Source: Psychrobacter proteolyticus
Lineage (GTDB): Bacteria; Pseudomonadota; Gammaproteobacteria; Pseudomonadales; Moraxellaceae
NCBI RefSeq assembly: GCF_003350005.1
Contig: NZ_QLKS01000002.1
Coordinates: 310,001 to 374,000 of the forward strand
Direction of reading: 5' to 3'
DNA length: 64,000 bases
Shown: positions 46,262 through 55,097 of the stretch, piece by piece
Layout of the letters: each line of letters begins with the position of its first letter
How positions within the stretch are numbered: position 1 is the first letter of the stretch
The notes under the pieces: model-generated
Told to the model about the DNA's origin: nothing
What the model saw: only the letters and a program-made list of their open reading frames with translations
The model's database searches: none
Position numbers and translations under genes: made by a program

Positions 46262-47074
46262 TTAGCACCCTTTCCATACCGCTTGGCGTTTCTCAATAAA
46301 AGCATCAATACCTTCATCCACATCGTCTGCTATCATATTGCCCGTCATTACTTCACTGGCATAGTCATATGCATCTTCAACGTTCATATCCAGTTGTTTA
46401 TAAAACATATCTTTGCCAGTTCTCACCGCTACCGGAGACTTGGCAGTGATTACTGTTATCAGTGACTGTAGTGTCTGATCAAGTTGCTCTACTGGCGCAA
46501 CTCGATTGATTAATCCATATTGCAAGGCAGTATGCGCGTCGATAAATTCACCTGTAATCAGCATCTCAAATGCTTGCTTACGAGGTAGATTACGGCTGAC
46601 GGCTACAGCAGGTGTAGAGCAGAACAGTCCCACATTTATCCCAGAGGTAGCAAACTTTGCATCATCAGCGGCAACGGCCAAATCACAAGCTGCGACTAGC
46701 TGACACCCTGCAGCGGTGGCAATACCTTGTACTTTTGCGATAACGACTTGTGGCATACGGTTGATGGTAAGCATCATTTTACTACATTGCTGGAATAGGG
46801 CACGGTGAAATGCTGCATCTGAGTGTACGCGCATTTGTTTTAGATTATGACCAGCACAGAATGCCTTGCCTGTCGCTTGAATAACCACGACTCTGATCGT
46901 ATCGTCTTGAGTGATATTATCCAGTTCTGCTTGCATGGTAGACAGTACTTCAACGGACAGGGCATTGAATTGTTTGGGTTGGTTTAAGGTGAGCGTGACG
47001 ACGCCACTTTCTTTATTGTCTTCTCTAATAACCAGAGGGTCGTCTAGGTCTAGAGTAATGCCAGATTGAGTCAT
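46262..47074 (-). CDS. Enoyl-CoA hydratase/isomerase family protein (ECHDC3-like)
   Basis: This is a crotonase-fold protein, 270 residues. The CoA-binding oxyanion part is FCAGHNLKQM (about residue 72) and the second part is around AAGCQLVAACDLAVA. In rat enoyl-CoA hydratase two Glu act. Here the first falls in ATSGINVGLFCSTPAV and is not Glu, while the second may be the Glu in AFEMLITG. This pattern matches the ECHDC3-like subgroup, whose reaction is unclear. It is a single gene, convergent with ridA. Confidence 0.8.
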   Translation of the reverse strand: MTQSGITLDLDDPLVIREDNKESGVVTLTLNQPKQFNALSVEVLSTMQAELDNITQDDTIRVVVIQATGKAFCAGHNLKQMRVHSDAAFHRALFQQCSKMMLTINRMPQVVIAKVQGIATAAGCQLVAACDLAVAADDAKFATSGINVGLFCSTPAVAVSRNLPRKQAFEMLITGEFIDAHTALQYGLINRVAPVEQLDQTLQSLITVITAKSPVAVRTGKDMFYKQLDMNVEDAYDYASEVMTGNMIADDVDEGIDAFIEKRQAVWKGC

Positions 47075-47303
47075 TTATCATCCTTGATAATGGGTTGTTT
47101 GGTTTGGAAAATATTATTATTTATAAAGTTATATAAAGCGTTTTAAATAGTAGCATGGCTCATATTCTATACAATAGTTTATTAATATAGAGCGCTTAAA
47201 AAAATAGCGCACTCAGGTGATGAGTACGCTATTGGTTTTTCAGTCAGATATAAGTTAAATCTATACTAACTTAAATTTATACTAAGCTGTATTTATACTG
47301 AAC

Positions 47304-47804
47304 CTAGTACGCGCCTTCGCTATAGATAAGCTCGTAGCTGTGGCTATAGATTTCAACGATGTTGCCGAACGGGTCTTCCATATAGATCATGCGGTAAGGT
47401 TTTTCGCCAGGGTAGTAGTAGCGTGGTTTTTCCATACGTTTTTTACCGCCTGCTGCAACCATACGCTCAGCCAACTCTTCAACATTTGGATCTTGAACAC
47501 AGAAGTGGAAGATACCCGTTTTCCAGTATTCAAAGTTATTTTCAGGGTCTTCTTGATTTTTGAATTCAAAAATCTCGACGCCGATACGGTCACCAGTGGA
47601 CAGGTGAGCGATACGAAAGCTGCCCCAACCAGCACCAAATACTTCGGTACACATCTCACCAATGGCACTGTCATCTTCGACAATCTCAGTTGGTTCCATG
47701 ATGGTGTACCAACCCATCACTTCGGTATAAAATTTTACGGCTGCATCTAGGTCAGGGACTGACAGACCGATGTGCGAAAAGCTTCTTGGATAAACATTGT
47801 TCAT
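47304..47804 (-). CDS. VOC (glyoxalase/dioxygenase) family protein
   Basis: This 166-residue protein has one glyoxalase-like metal-binding unit: His in FSHIGLSVPDLDAAV, a second His in GIFHFCVQDPNVEEL and Glu in DPFGNIVEIYSHS. FYTEVMGWY is typical of the fold. It could be a lyase, an isomerase or an extradiol dioxygenase. Its divergent LysR neighbour suggests regulated breakdown of a small organic compound. I cannot name the substrate. Confidence 0.82.
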   Translation of the reverse strand: MNNVYPRSFSHIGLSVPDLDAAVKFYTEVMGWYTIMEPTEIVEDDSAIGEMCTEVFGAGWGSFRIAHLSTGDRIGVEIFEFKNQEDPENNFEYWKTGIFHFCVQDPNVEELAERMVAAGGKKRMEKPRYYYPGEKPYRMIYMEDPFGNIVEIYSHSYELIYSEGAY

Positions 47805-47911
47805 AATTTGTGCTCCTGTTTGCTGTACTCTTGTTTAACGTGAGGCCAGTATACAAACGCATATTCATTATGTAAAATTATCAAATATTATATAAATAAG
47901 TATGAAACGTA

Positions 47912-48781
47912 ATGATAAATATCACATGGTTACGAACTTTCTGTACGCTTGCCGAAGTTGGGCACTTTACTCGTACGGCTGAACGTCTATATATGACGCA
48001 GTCCGGTGTGAGCCAACACATAAGTAAGTTAGAGGAGCAACTAGATACAGACTTGTTGATTCGACAAGGAAAGCAGTTCTCATTGACCAATGCAGGTGAG
48101 CAGCTCTATAAAGAAGCAGGCGAGATATTGCAGCGATTATCAAATTTAGAACAGCGTATCGGTGAAGATCCACCTTATGAAGGATTGGTGCGATTGATGT
48201 CACCGGGTAGTGTGGGACTAAAGCTATATCCGCAGCTTTTGACATTACAGCAGCAGTATCCAAAACTAGTGATTGATTACCGTTTTGCACCCAATTCTGA
48301 TATTGAGCGGGCACTGGCAAATCACGAGATTGATATTGGCTTTATGACGGATATCTCAGATGATGAAACGGTTAGTTGCAAGCCTATGGCGCAAGAGACA
48401 TTGATACTAGTAACCCCTGCGGCTACAGTAGAGCCTAGCTGGGAGCAGCTTATCGAGCTTGGATTTATCGATCATCCGGATGGCGCCCATCATGCAGGCA
48501 TGCTACTGACTGCCAATTATGAGCAATTTCAGCATATCAATGATTTTGAGAAAAAAGGATTTTCTAATCAGATAGGGTTAATTTTAGAGCCCGTCAGCAG
48601 AGGAATAGGATTTACTGTTTTGCCAGCCCATGCCGTGGCCGCTTATCCGAAGCCTGAGCTGATTAACAGTCATTATCTGCCAGTTGCTGTTAGCGAAACG
48701 CTATATTTGGCTGTCAGACGACAGCAGGTACTCTCTAATAGAATGCATACGGTCATTGACGAAGTAAAAAAATGGCTATAG
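47912..48781 (+). CDS. LysR-type regulator divergent from the VOC gene
   Basis: This 289-residue LysR protein has an N-terminal helix-turn-helix (about 1-60, VGHFTRTAERLYMTQSGVSQHI) and a substrate-binding-like effector domain. It is transcribed away from the VOC gene across 107 bp, so it probably controls that gene. GlxR- or CynR-like names would be guesses. Confidence 0.88.
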   Translation: MINITWLRTFCTLAEVGHFTRTAERLYMTQSGVSQHISKLEEQLDTDLLIRQGKQFSLTNAGEQLYKEAGEILQRLSNLEQRIGEDPPYEGLVRLMSPGSVGLKLYPQLLTLQQQYPKLVIDYRFAPNSDIERALANHEIDIGFMTDISDDETVSCKPMAQETLILVTPAATVEPSWEQLIELGFIDHPDGAHHAGMLLTANYEQFQHINDFEKKGFSNQIGLILEPVSRGIGFTVLPAHAVAAYPKPELINSHYLPVAVSETLYLAVRRQQVLSNRMHTVIDEVKKWL

Positions 48782-48891
48782 ATATGTTGAGAATGATAAA
48801 TGCACAGCTAACAAAGAGTTAATAAAAGGCTCGATAGCTGTGCATTTAGTGGAGGATGCTATTGATAAATTGTGACTATGAAAGATTGCGT

Positions 48892-50028
48892 CTATCTTAA
48901 AGTCTGCCCAAGTTTGATACTTGCAGCGATATTAGCAGCAGTAGTCTCAATATTGTTGTAAGCTGAGCCTAACACGTTATCAATCGTGTCTACTTTTTGG
49001 ATACTCGGCATAACAACATCGAACTGACTGGTCTGGGCAGGTTTTAGCCCATCGACGCTGCCGCAGATAGCGATAACAGGTGTACGGCTGGACTTAGCGA
49101 TTTGGCTGATACCGCCTGCCACTTTACCCATGGCTGTTTGTGCATCAAGCTTACCTTCGCCAGTGATGACAAGGTCTGCTTCTGCGATATGCTGTGACAG
49201 GTGAGCCACTTCGGCAACCGTATCAAAGCCTGACTTCAACTGAGCTTGAAAGAAAGTCATCATCGCATAGCCAAGACCGCCAGCAGCGCCAGCACCTTCA
49301 ACGTATTGACAGTCTTCATAGCCATGCTGTCCACATATGGTAGCAAAGTGACTGAGTGCCTTGTCCAAGGTATTGACTTGCTCTGGACAGGCGCCTTTTT
49401 GTGGGCCAAACACCGCGCTTGCTCCCAGCAGACCGCATAATGGATTGGTCACATCACAAGCAACTTCAAATACCGTGTCTGATATCTTTGCGTGAAGGCT
49501 AGTATTATCGAGCTTATGTAAGCTGGCAAGTGCGCCACCACCATGAGTGAGTAGGCTATCATTGATGTCATGAAATGTTATGCCTAGCGCCATTAGCATG
49601 CCAAGGCCTGCATCATTGGTTGCGCTACCACCCAGACCGATAATGATACGCTTAGCACCTTCTGCTAATGCATCATCGATCAGCTCCCCAACCCCATAAC
49701 TGCTCGCAATAACAGGATTACGCTCATCAGCTGTCAGTAGATGCAATCCGCACGCTTGCGCCACTTCGATAACAGCGGTCGCGTCAGGTAGTAACAGATA
49801 CTTTGCCGTAATCGGCCTCATCAACGGGTCATGTACTCTGACTTCTTTCCAGCGCCCGCCCAATACATAAGACAATACCGCTGAAGTACCTTCACCACCA
49901 TCGGCCATTGGCAGTAGCTTGTAGTCAGCATCTGGAAACACTTGACTAAAGCCAGATTGAATGGCGTGGCAAACATCAAGTGCTTCTAAACTTTCTTTAA
50001 ACGAGTCAGGGGCGATCAAAATTTTCAT
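48892..50028 (-). CDS. Glycerate kinase
   Basis: This is a glycerate kinase of the GlxK/GarK type, 378 residues, phosphorylating D-glycerate to 2- or 3-phosphoglycerate. MKILIAPDSFKESL at the N-terminus, MADGGEGT near residue 45, IGLGGSATNDAGLGML near 130 and DLVITGEGKLDAQTAMGK near 290 are the family motifs. It follows a GntP permease gene on the same strand after 112 bp, suggesting an uptake-and-phosphorylation pair for glycerate or a related sugar acid. Confidence 0.93.
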   Translation of the reverse strand: MKILIAPDSFKESLEALDVCHAIQSGFSQVFPDADYKLLPMADGGEGTSAVLSYVLGGRWKEVRVHDPLMRPITAKYLLLPDATAVIEVAQACGLHLLTADERNPVIASSYGVGELIDDALAEGAKRIIIGLGGSATNDAGLGMLMALGITFHDINDSLLTHGGGALASLHKLDNTSLHAKISDTVFEVACDVTNPLCGLLGASAVFGPQKGACPEQVNTLDKALSHFATICGQHGYEDCQYVEGAGAAGGLGYAMMTFFQAQLKSGFDTVAEVAHLSQHIAEADLVITGEGKLDAQTAMGKVAGGISQIAKSSRTPVIAICGSVDGLKPAQTSQFDVVMPSIQKVDTIDNVLGSAYNNIETTAANIAASIKLGQTLR

Positions 50029-50050
50029 ACGGCTCTCTTTGAATATCTTA

Positions 50051-50077
50051 ATGACACGATCATTGCGATAGTGTCAT
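50051..50077 (-). other. Hairpin between the permease and glycerate kinase genes
   Basis: ATGACAC and GTGTCAT form a 7-bp stem with a 13-base loop in the 112-bp spacer. No U-run follows on the minus strand. It could tune the ratio of the two products. Confidence 0.45.
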
Positions 50078-50140
50078 GTTTTAAAACGTTTACTTAGCAA
50101 TCATCAAATAAACGTATGTAGAAATACCCAATTTTATGAA

Positions 50141-51502
50141 CTAGATAAACACTAGGGTCAACAACCAGATAAATACGATGCTAGTCACACCTTGGATACC
50201 AGTGGCCATTGAATGAGCCTTGTACGCTTGTGCGACGCTCATGCGACTAAACTGGCTAACAATCCAAAAGAAGCTGTCATTGGCATGTGAGATGGTCATG
50301 GCACCAGCACCGATTGCCATCACGCAGAACACGCGTCCAAGTTCACTGTCTAGACCAATCTGGCTCAATAGTGGGGCAACCATAGCAGAAGTCGTCACCA
50401 ATGCGACTGTGGTTGAGCCTTGTGCTGTTTTTAGCGCAGCAGAGACGATAAATGGCATGAAGATACCTAAACCCAAAGCAGATAGCGTCGAACCTAGGTA
50501 ATCGCCAATCGGCGTAACTTTTAGCATGGCACCAAATGCACCACCAGCACCAGTAATCAATAGGATAGGGGCTGCTACTACCAAGCCTTGCGAGATACTG
50601 TCGCTGATTTCTTGCGTTTTTTGGCTTGATTTAATCAAGAAAAACGATAAGAACAAACCGATAAGTAGTGCAGTAAGCGGGTTACCAATGAATATCAAAA
50701 TCTCCGCTACTATGCTACTGCCAAATGGTGCGCTTGGGAAATTAGCAACAGAGGATAAGCAGATCAATACGATAGGCACGATAATAGGTAAAAACGCGAT
50801 TGTTGCTGAAGGCAAGTGGCTGTAATCATCACGAGTTTTCATTCCTTCAGGCATTGCGGCTGTAGGAGCGTCTGCCGCATTGATATTGTCAGGAGTGGCG
50901 TTAAGAAAGCGATTAGACCACCACCAGCCCGCCAGTACAGCAACTGCTGTCACCACCACACCGACCATAATGACCAAACCTAGGTTTGATTCTAGACCTA
51001 AGTTACCTGCTGCCGCGATTGGGCCTGGCGTCGGTGGTACAAAGGTATGGGTAGCATATAGACCAGTGGCCAACGCAATACTCATCGCGACACTTGATAC
51101 ATGTAAGCGCTCAGCTAAAGACTCTTTTAGAGAGTTTAAGATAATATAGCCAGAGTCACAAAATACAGGTATCGAAACGACTGCACCGACGATAGACATG
51201 GTCAAAGTAGGGAAGCGTGGCCCCAATACTTTGATGACTGACTCTGCCATTACGATAGCAGCCCCGGTTTTTTCGAGGATTAAGCCAATAATGGTACCAA
51301 ATACAATCACAAGTCCGATATAGCCTAAAATACCGCCGAAACCATCTGAGATCGTTTTTGCGACAGTATTAAGCGGTACTTGATAAAATAGTGCGACCAA
51401 GAAAGCGGATAAAATCAACACTAAAAAGGGATGCCACTTTAATTTTGCGGTAGCGAAAATAATAAAAAGAATAGTCAGCACAAGCCAAAATACAATCATC
51501 AC
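50141..51502 (-). CDS. GntP family gluconate/glycerate permease
   Basis: This is an inner-membrane secondary transporter of the GntP family, 453 residues with about 12-14 membrane helices. The family motifs GYIGLVIVFGTIIGLILEKTG (shown in part), THTFVPPTPGPIAAA and SHANDSFFWIVSQFS are present. The paired glycerate kinase gene points to glycerate or a similar hydroxy acid rather than gluconate; that is inference. It is first in the two-gene unit. Confidence 0.9.
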   Translation of the reverse strand: MMIVFWLVLTILFIIFATAKLKWHPFLVLILSAFLVALFYQVPLNTVAKTISDGFGGILGYIGLVIVFGTIIGLILEKTGAAIVMAESVIKVLGPRFPTLTMSIVGAVVSIPVFCDSGYIILNSLKESLAERLHVSSVAMSIALATGLYATHTFVPPTPGPIAAAGNLGLESNLGLVIMVGVVVTAVAVLAGWWWSNRFLNATPDNINAADAPTAAMPEGMKTRDDYSHLPSATIAFLPIIVPIVLICLSSVANFPSAPFGSSIVAEILIFIGNPLTALLIGLFLSFFLIKSSQKTQEISDSISQGLVVAAPILLITGAGGAFGAMLKVTPIGDYLGSTLSALGLGIFMPFIVSAALKTAQGSTTVALVTTSAMVAPLLSQIGLDSELGRVFCVMAIGAGAMTISHANDSFFWIVSQFSRMSVAQAYKAHSMATGIQGVTSIVFIWLLTLVFI

Positions 51503-51952
51503 TGTCTCAATATGGTTTATATCTTAATTGATTACCAATACAAATATAGTCAATTGTATCGAGGTTAAATATGGTGTCTAGCTCGCTCAGTCTACTATGT
51601 ATAGTACTTTCACGCGCTTTTACCATGTCTACATTCAAACGATATCAAACCAATTATTTGCATCAATAACGATACGAAATTTTCAAGGGAGATATTTTAT
51701 AGTAAATAGACGCTGCTAGGAAATAGATTCGTTAAATAGTTGGCGCTATTGATAAAAAATTGAGAAGTTCTTGATTGCAGGAAGATGTAAGAAATATATG
51801 TGCAAATATTTATATGGCCAGCAATTGCTAACGCTTTTAACCAAAAGAACTGGCCATCTCTAATGACCAGTTCTTTTTTAAGGAGTGTTTACCTACCTGA
51901 ATAATAATTATTTTTAAGATAAATACTTTCAGAAAATGCCCTGATCTACAGA
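51503..51952. other. Intergenic region upstream of the GntP permease
   Basis: 450 bp without a credible gene. It holds the promoter of the permease unit (not recognisable) and a terminator at 51843-51879 serving the small gene to the right. Confidence 0.5.
51843..51879 (-). terminator. Terminator of the small gene at 51953
   Basis: AAAAGAACTGG, 13 bases and CCAGTTCTTTTTT form a stem that works on both strands, 74 bases beyond the small gene's stop. Confidence 0.75.
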
Positions 51953-52192
51953 TTAAGCAATCTTAGCAAAGAAAGCTTTGTTATTGGTAACTGTAGAAGT
52001 ATCAAAGCTGACGTAAATCCCTTGGTCATCCAGTGTGGCATACCAATGATCATCGTTGCCACTCGTCAACAGCTGAAAATATTTGTCATTAACTATTCTA
52101 CCGACAGTATATATTTCTCCTTCGGCGTAGTAGTCATTGCCTTTGGTACAAATGAGTTTATCTTCAGTATGAATATTATTGTTGTCTGTCAT
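51953..52192 (-). CDS. Small protein of unknown function
   Basis: This 79-residue protein has no signal peptide and no recognised family. The pattern CTKGNDYYAEGEIYTVGRI followed by a short strand and DDHWYATLDDQG suggests a small SH3-like beta barrel, of a sort also seen in phage-borne small proteins. The ribosome site is weak (AGGG about 11 bases upstream). It has its own terminator, and a Fur-like sequence lies upstream at 52241. Probably a real gene; function unknown. Confidence 0.55.
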   Translation of the reverse strand: MTDNNNIHTEDKLICTKGNDYYAEGEIYTVGRIVNDKYFQLLTSGNDDHWYATLDDQGIYVSFDTSTVTNNKAFFAKIA

Positions 52193-52532
52193 TTTTTGCG
52201 CCCTATCAGTATATAAGATAGCAGTAGATTATGAATCTCTGCTAATGATAATAAAGATGATTATATAGGCACTATCTTATTGTTAGGTATAGTATTTTTA
52301 ATGTAGTTGTTGCAATTAGTTACTGCAACATTGCATAAATAACATTGGTACTATAGCAATACATTTTCTGATAATCTTGAGCTTTTTAGGGTTATATAAA
52401 ATCCTAACTTATCGATTAGAAACTGCCGAGGTTAATATAGAGGTAGCTTAGATACATAACTCTAAGCCAAAAAAAAGCCAGCAACCTAAGGTTACTGGCT
52501 TTTTCGTAGACTGAGTCTAACTATATAGAAGA
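52193..52532. other. Spacer between the small gene and rplI
   Basis: 340 bp. It holds the ribosomal-protein terminator (52468-52504) and a Fur-like sequence (GCTAATGATAAT at 52241-52252) in front of the small gene. Nothing else is seen. Confidence 0.45.
52468..52504 (-). terminator. Terminator of the rpsF-rpsR-rplI operon
   Basis: AAAAAGCCAG and CTGGCTTTTT arms extended by AACC/GGTT around a short loop, ending 28 bases beyond rplI. Confidence 0.88.
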
Positions 52533-53039
52533 TTACTCTTCAGAATAGTCTTCGTCAGCCGCTTCTTCGTCAGCTGAATCTTCGTTGTTACCATCTTCAG
52601 AAAGAATAGTAACTAAGATGCTAGCAGTAACGTCATGGTGTAGCTGAATATCAACATTGTATTCGCCAACTTGACGTAGAGTGCCTTCAGGTAGCTTGAT
52701 TTCAGCACGGTCTACTTCTAGACCTGAGTTAGTCAATGCTTCAGCGATATCGCGAGTACCGATAGAGCCGAATAGCTTGCCTTCGTCACCTGATTTAGCA
52801 CGCATGATAACATTAACATCAGTTAATGCATCAGCACGCTCTTGAGCAACAGCGATCTCTTTTGCTTCTTCAGCTTCAAGTTCAGCACGACGTGCTTCGA
52901 ACTTTTCGATGTTAGCTTTAGTAGCAGGTAGTGCTTTGCCCTGAGGGATAAGAAAGTTACGTCCGTAACCTGGTTTTACATCGACAGTTTCACCGAGTTT
53001 ACCAAGGTTGACGATACGCTGTAACAAAATAATTTGCAT
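52533..53039 (-). CDS. rplI: 50S ribosomal protein L9
   Basis: L9 binds 23S rRNA and helps reading-frame fidelity. The N-terminal domain starts [36 protein letters not shown] (family signature, shown in part). A long connecting helix and the C-terminal domain follow. At 168 residues it is about 20 longer than usual because of an acidic C-terminal tail ([18 protein letters not shown]). It is last of the rpsF-rpsR-rplI operon; no priB lies between. Confidence 0.97.
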   Translation of the reverse strand: MQIILLQRIVNLGKLGETVDVKPGYGRNFLIPQGKALPATKANIEKFEARRAELEAEEAKEIAVAQERADALTDVNVIMRAKSGDEGKLFGSIGTRDIAEALTNSGLEVDRAEIKLPEGTLRQVGEYNVDIQLHHDVTASILVTILSEDGNNEDSADEEAADEDYSEE

Positions 53040-53059
53040 GAGTCATTCCTAGTTAGCGG

Positions 53060-53290
53060 TTAACCTTGATGGTTATCAGTGTATGGAAGTAGCGATAAGT
53101 AACGAGCTTGCTTGATAGCAGTCGCTAATTGACGCTGATATTTAGTAGATGTACCAGTAATACGGCTTGGTACGATTTTACCATTATCACTAATGTACTG
53201 TTTTAGCAATTCAACATCTTTATAGTCGATGTGAGTAATGCCTTCAGCAGTGAAACGGCAGAATTTGCGACGGCGATAGAAACGTGCCAT
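53060..53290 (-). CDS. rpsR: 30S ribosomal protein S18
   Basis: S18 forms a heterodimer with S6 on 16S rRNA. It has 76 residues with [12 protein letters not shown] at the N-terminus and [20 protein letters not shown], both family features. It lies 16 bp after rpsF and 20 bp before rplI. Confidence 0.97.
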   Translation of the reverse strand: MARFYRRRKFCRFTAEGITHIDYKDVELLKQYISDNGKIVPSRITGTSTKYQRQLATAIKQARYLSLLPYTDNHQG

Positions 53291-53306
53291 GAGTATTCTC
53301 CTTTAA

Positions 53307-53711
53307 TTAGTCTTCACTGTTGTCGTTGTCGTCATTATCGTTTTCACGATTGTCTGGACGACGAGTAGTTGCTTTGCGTGCGCGTTTTTCATCGGCATTC
53401 TTGGCTAACTGCGACTCTTCAGTGACAGCTTCGTCACGGCGCATAACTAGACTACGAATGATCGCGTCGTTATAACGGAATAATTCTTCAAGTTCAGCTA
53501 AAGTTTCACCGTCAGTTTCAATGTTGAAAAGAACGTAATGAGCTTTGTGAATCTTGTTGATTGGATAAGCCAGTTGACGACGGCCCCAATCTTCTAGACG
53601 ATGGATAACACCGTTGTTGTCTTGAACTAACTTGATGTAGCGCTCAACCATGCCGACCACTTGGTCGCTTTGGTCTGGGTGTACAAGTAACACCAGTTCG
53701 TAATGTCGCAT
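53307..53711 (-). CDS. rpsF: 30S ribosomal protein S6
   Basis: S6 is a ferredoxin-like protein binding 16S rRNA with S18. It has 134 residues. [21 protein letters not shown] and [19 protein letters not shown] are the family segments (first shown in part), and the last 30 residues form an Arg/Asp/Asn-rich tail that is often glutamylated in E. coli. An S6:S18-type leader covers its ribosome site (53717-53762), so feedback control is likely. Confidence 0.97.
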   Translation of the reverse strand: MRHYELVLLVHPDQSDQVVGMVERYIKLVQDNNGVIHRLEDWGRRQLAYPINKIHKAHYVLFNIETDGETLAELEELFRYNDAIIRSLVMRRDEAVTEESQLAKNADEKRARKATTRRPDNRENDNDDNDNSED

Positions 53712-53716
53712 TATGA

Positions 53717-53762
53717 CTCCTTACGGATTAGTAGCTATTAACCCTATGTTAATAGCAAGGAG
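53717..53762 (-). promoter_or_regulatory. S6:S18 autoregulatory leader of rpsF
   Basis: On the minus strand CTCCTT pairs with AAGGAG, the rpsF ribosome site. Inside is a perfect 8-bp stem GCTATTAA/TTAATAGC with a seven-base loop. The 3' side carries an 11-base bulge containing CCG. Two stems around an asymmetric 3' bulge with CCG is the known S6:S18 binding motif copied from 16S rRNA. Confidence 0.8.
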
Positions 53763-53928
53763 ATTTATAAGGTAAGCCCAATTCTAATCATATTTTATAA
53801 AAAACAATCAAGAATAAGCTTAGTTTATAAAGCGCCGTATTATAACAGTACTCGGCAACTAACACAAAGGTTAATCACTAAGCTACTGCCAATAAAATAT
53901 AAATAAAGGCTAAATAGGCTTTGCTAAA

Positions 53929-53957
53929 TAAAAAAGCCGCGATAGTACGCAGCTTTT
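53929..53957 (-). terminator. Terminator of the RDD gene
   Basis: AAAAAGC and GCTTTTTT arms with inner GCG/CGC and one mismatch, 46 bases beyond the stop. Confidence 0.7.
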
Positions 53958-54002
53958 TTAAGTATAAGGAGCTATAAAACCAATAGCCAAATCAAAATAC
54001 TG

Positions 54003-54971
54003 CTATTCAGGTTTTGATTTTTTTACCAATTGGCTACTGTCTGCTTTTACCACTAATGTTTTGGCAAGTTTGTCATGCCAACCAATGTTTTCAGGGCTTT
54101 TAGATGCCATGTAATAATGGATAGCAATAATCACAAAGCCTAAAAAGCTGGTAAACGAAAATAGTAAGTTATAGATAATAAATAACAATAACGTACGTGT
54201 ACCAATCAATTTAATAAATGAAGGTAGGCGATGCGTGGTTTGATCCACAACACGAATACCAGTGATCAGCTTGCCTAGTGATTGACCGCGCATGGTAATA
54301 AATACCAATTGTAAGGCAAATAGACCAAAGACCATCACCTGTGACATCATCAATGTGCTACTAGGAAGGCTTTCCATGAGCGTCATGGAATATTGATAGG
54401 CGGCGCCCATATCTTGAATGTTTTGGAACTTGGTGTAATCCACATCCATCTTAGTCAGTGCCATTACTAGCGGCAGTATGGCCAATATATAAAGTAGGCC
54501 ATTCAATGCAGTCGCCAATATGCGTGACATAATCGGCGCAAGTACCACGTTGCCGACGACTTTGTCATTGTCTGCAACAGCCTTTTTGAGAATAGACTTG
54601 TTTAATGAGACATTGTTGTGCGGCGTTTGATGACGATTGGTCATCATGTCTGCTTTTACGTTTTTAGGACGTTCAGGCTTGCCATATAGTCTATCTAACG
54701 ATACTGACTTATCATCTTTCGCCTTATTGGTATCTTCAGGGAAGACGGTCACGTTATTGATGATAGAGTCATTTACTTCAGGCGTGTTAGCACTGGTCGG
54801 GCGATAAACCGTTTGGTTATTGGTAAGATCACCTACGCGCTGCCACTGAGCTAAGCCTTCATGCCACATCAGATCATCAAGCAATACTTCACCAGATGCC
54901 AGCATGATATTCAGCTGCTCCAACTGATATGGGCCAGCTTGTACGTTATTTCGAGCAAGGAAAATCTGCAT
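54003..54971 (-). CDS. RDD family membrane protein with N-terminal GYF_2 domain
   Basis: This 322-residue inner-membrane protein starts with a GYF_2-type domain (residues about 1-60, GPYQLEQLNIMLASGEVLLDDLMWHEGLAQWQ in part). A hydrophilic linker and an RDD domain with about four membrane helices follow (about 150-320), including the RGQSLGKLITGIRVVD motif. The N-terminal domain suggests peptide binding. RDD proteins have been linked to ion or small-molecule transport, but the role here is unknown. I start at 54971 because AGGCAATT precedes it. It lies downstream of ppsA with a large inverted repeat in between. Confidence 0.82.
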   Translation of the reverse strand: MQIFLARNNVQAGPYQLEQLNIMLASGEVLLDDLMWHEGLAQWQRVGDLTNNQTVYRPTSANTPEVNDSIINNVTVFPEDTNKAKDDKSVSLDRLYGKPERPKNVKADMMTNRHQTPHNNVSLNKSILKKAVADNDKVVGNVVLAPIMSRILATALNGLLYILAILPLVMALTKMDVDYTKFQNIQDMGAAYQYSMTLMESLPSSTLMMSQVMVFGLFALQLVFITMRGQSLGKLITGIRVVDQTTHRLPSFIKLIGTRTLLLFIIYNLLFSFTSFLGFVIIAIHYYMASKSPENIGWHDKLAKTLVVKADSSQLVKKSKPE

Positions 54972-55007
54972 AATTGCCTGCATAGTTAGTCATGTCTTAG
55001 GACATTA

Positions 55008-55046
55008 TATTAGGGTCTATTTGAAAAAATCAAATAGACCCTAATA
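55008..55046. repeat. Perfect 16-bp inverted repeat between ppsA and the RDD gene
   Basis: Arms 55008-55023 and 55031-55046 (core TTAGGGTCTATTTG) are perfectly complementary with loop AAAAAAT. No U-run follows on the minus strand. It may act as a terminator or mRNA-stability hairpin for ppsA, or be a remnant of a mobile element end. Confidence 0.8.
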
Positions 55047-55097
55047 GTGGTATCTTTAATGACTGTGTGAATGACCGCTGTGACTGAACGTAGCGGT

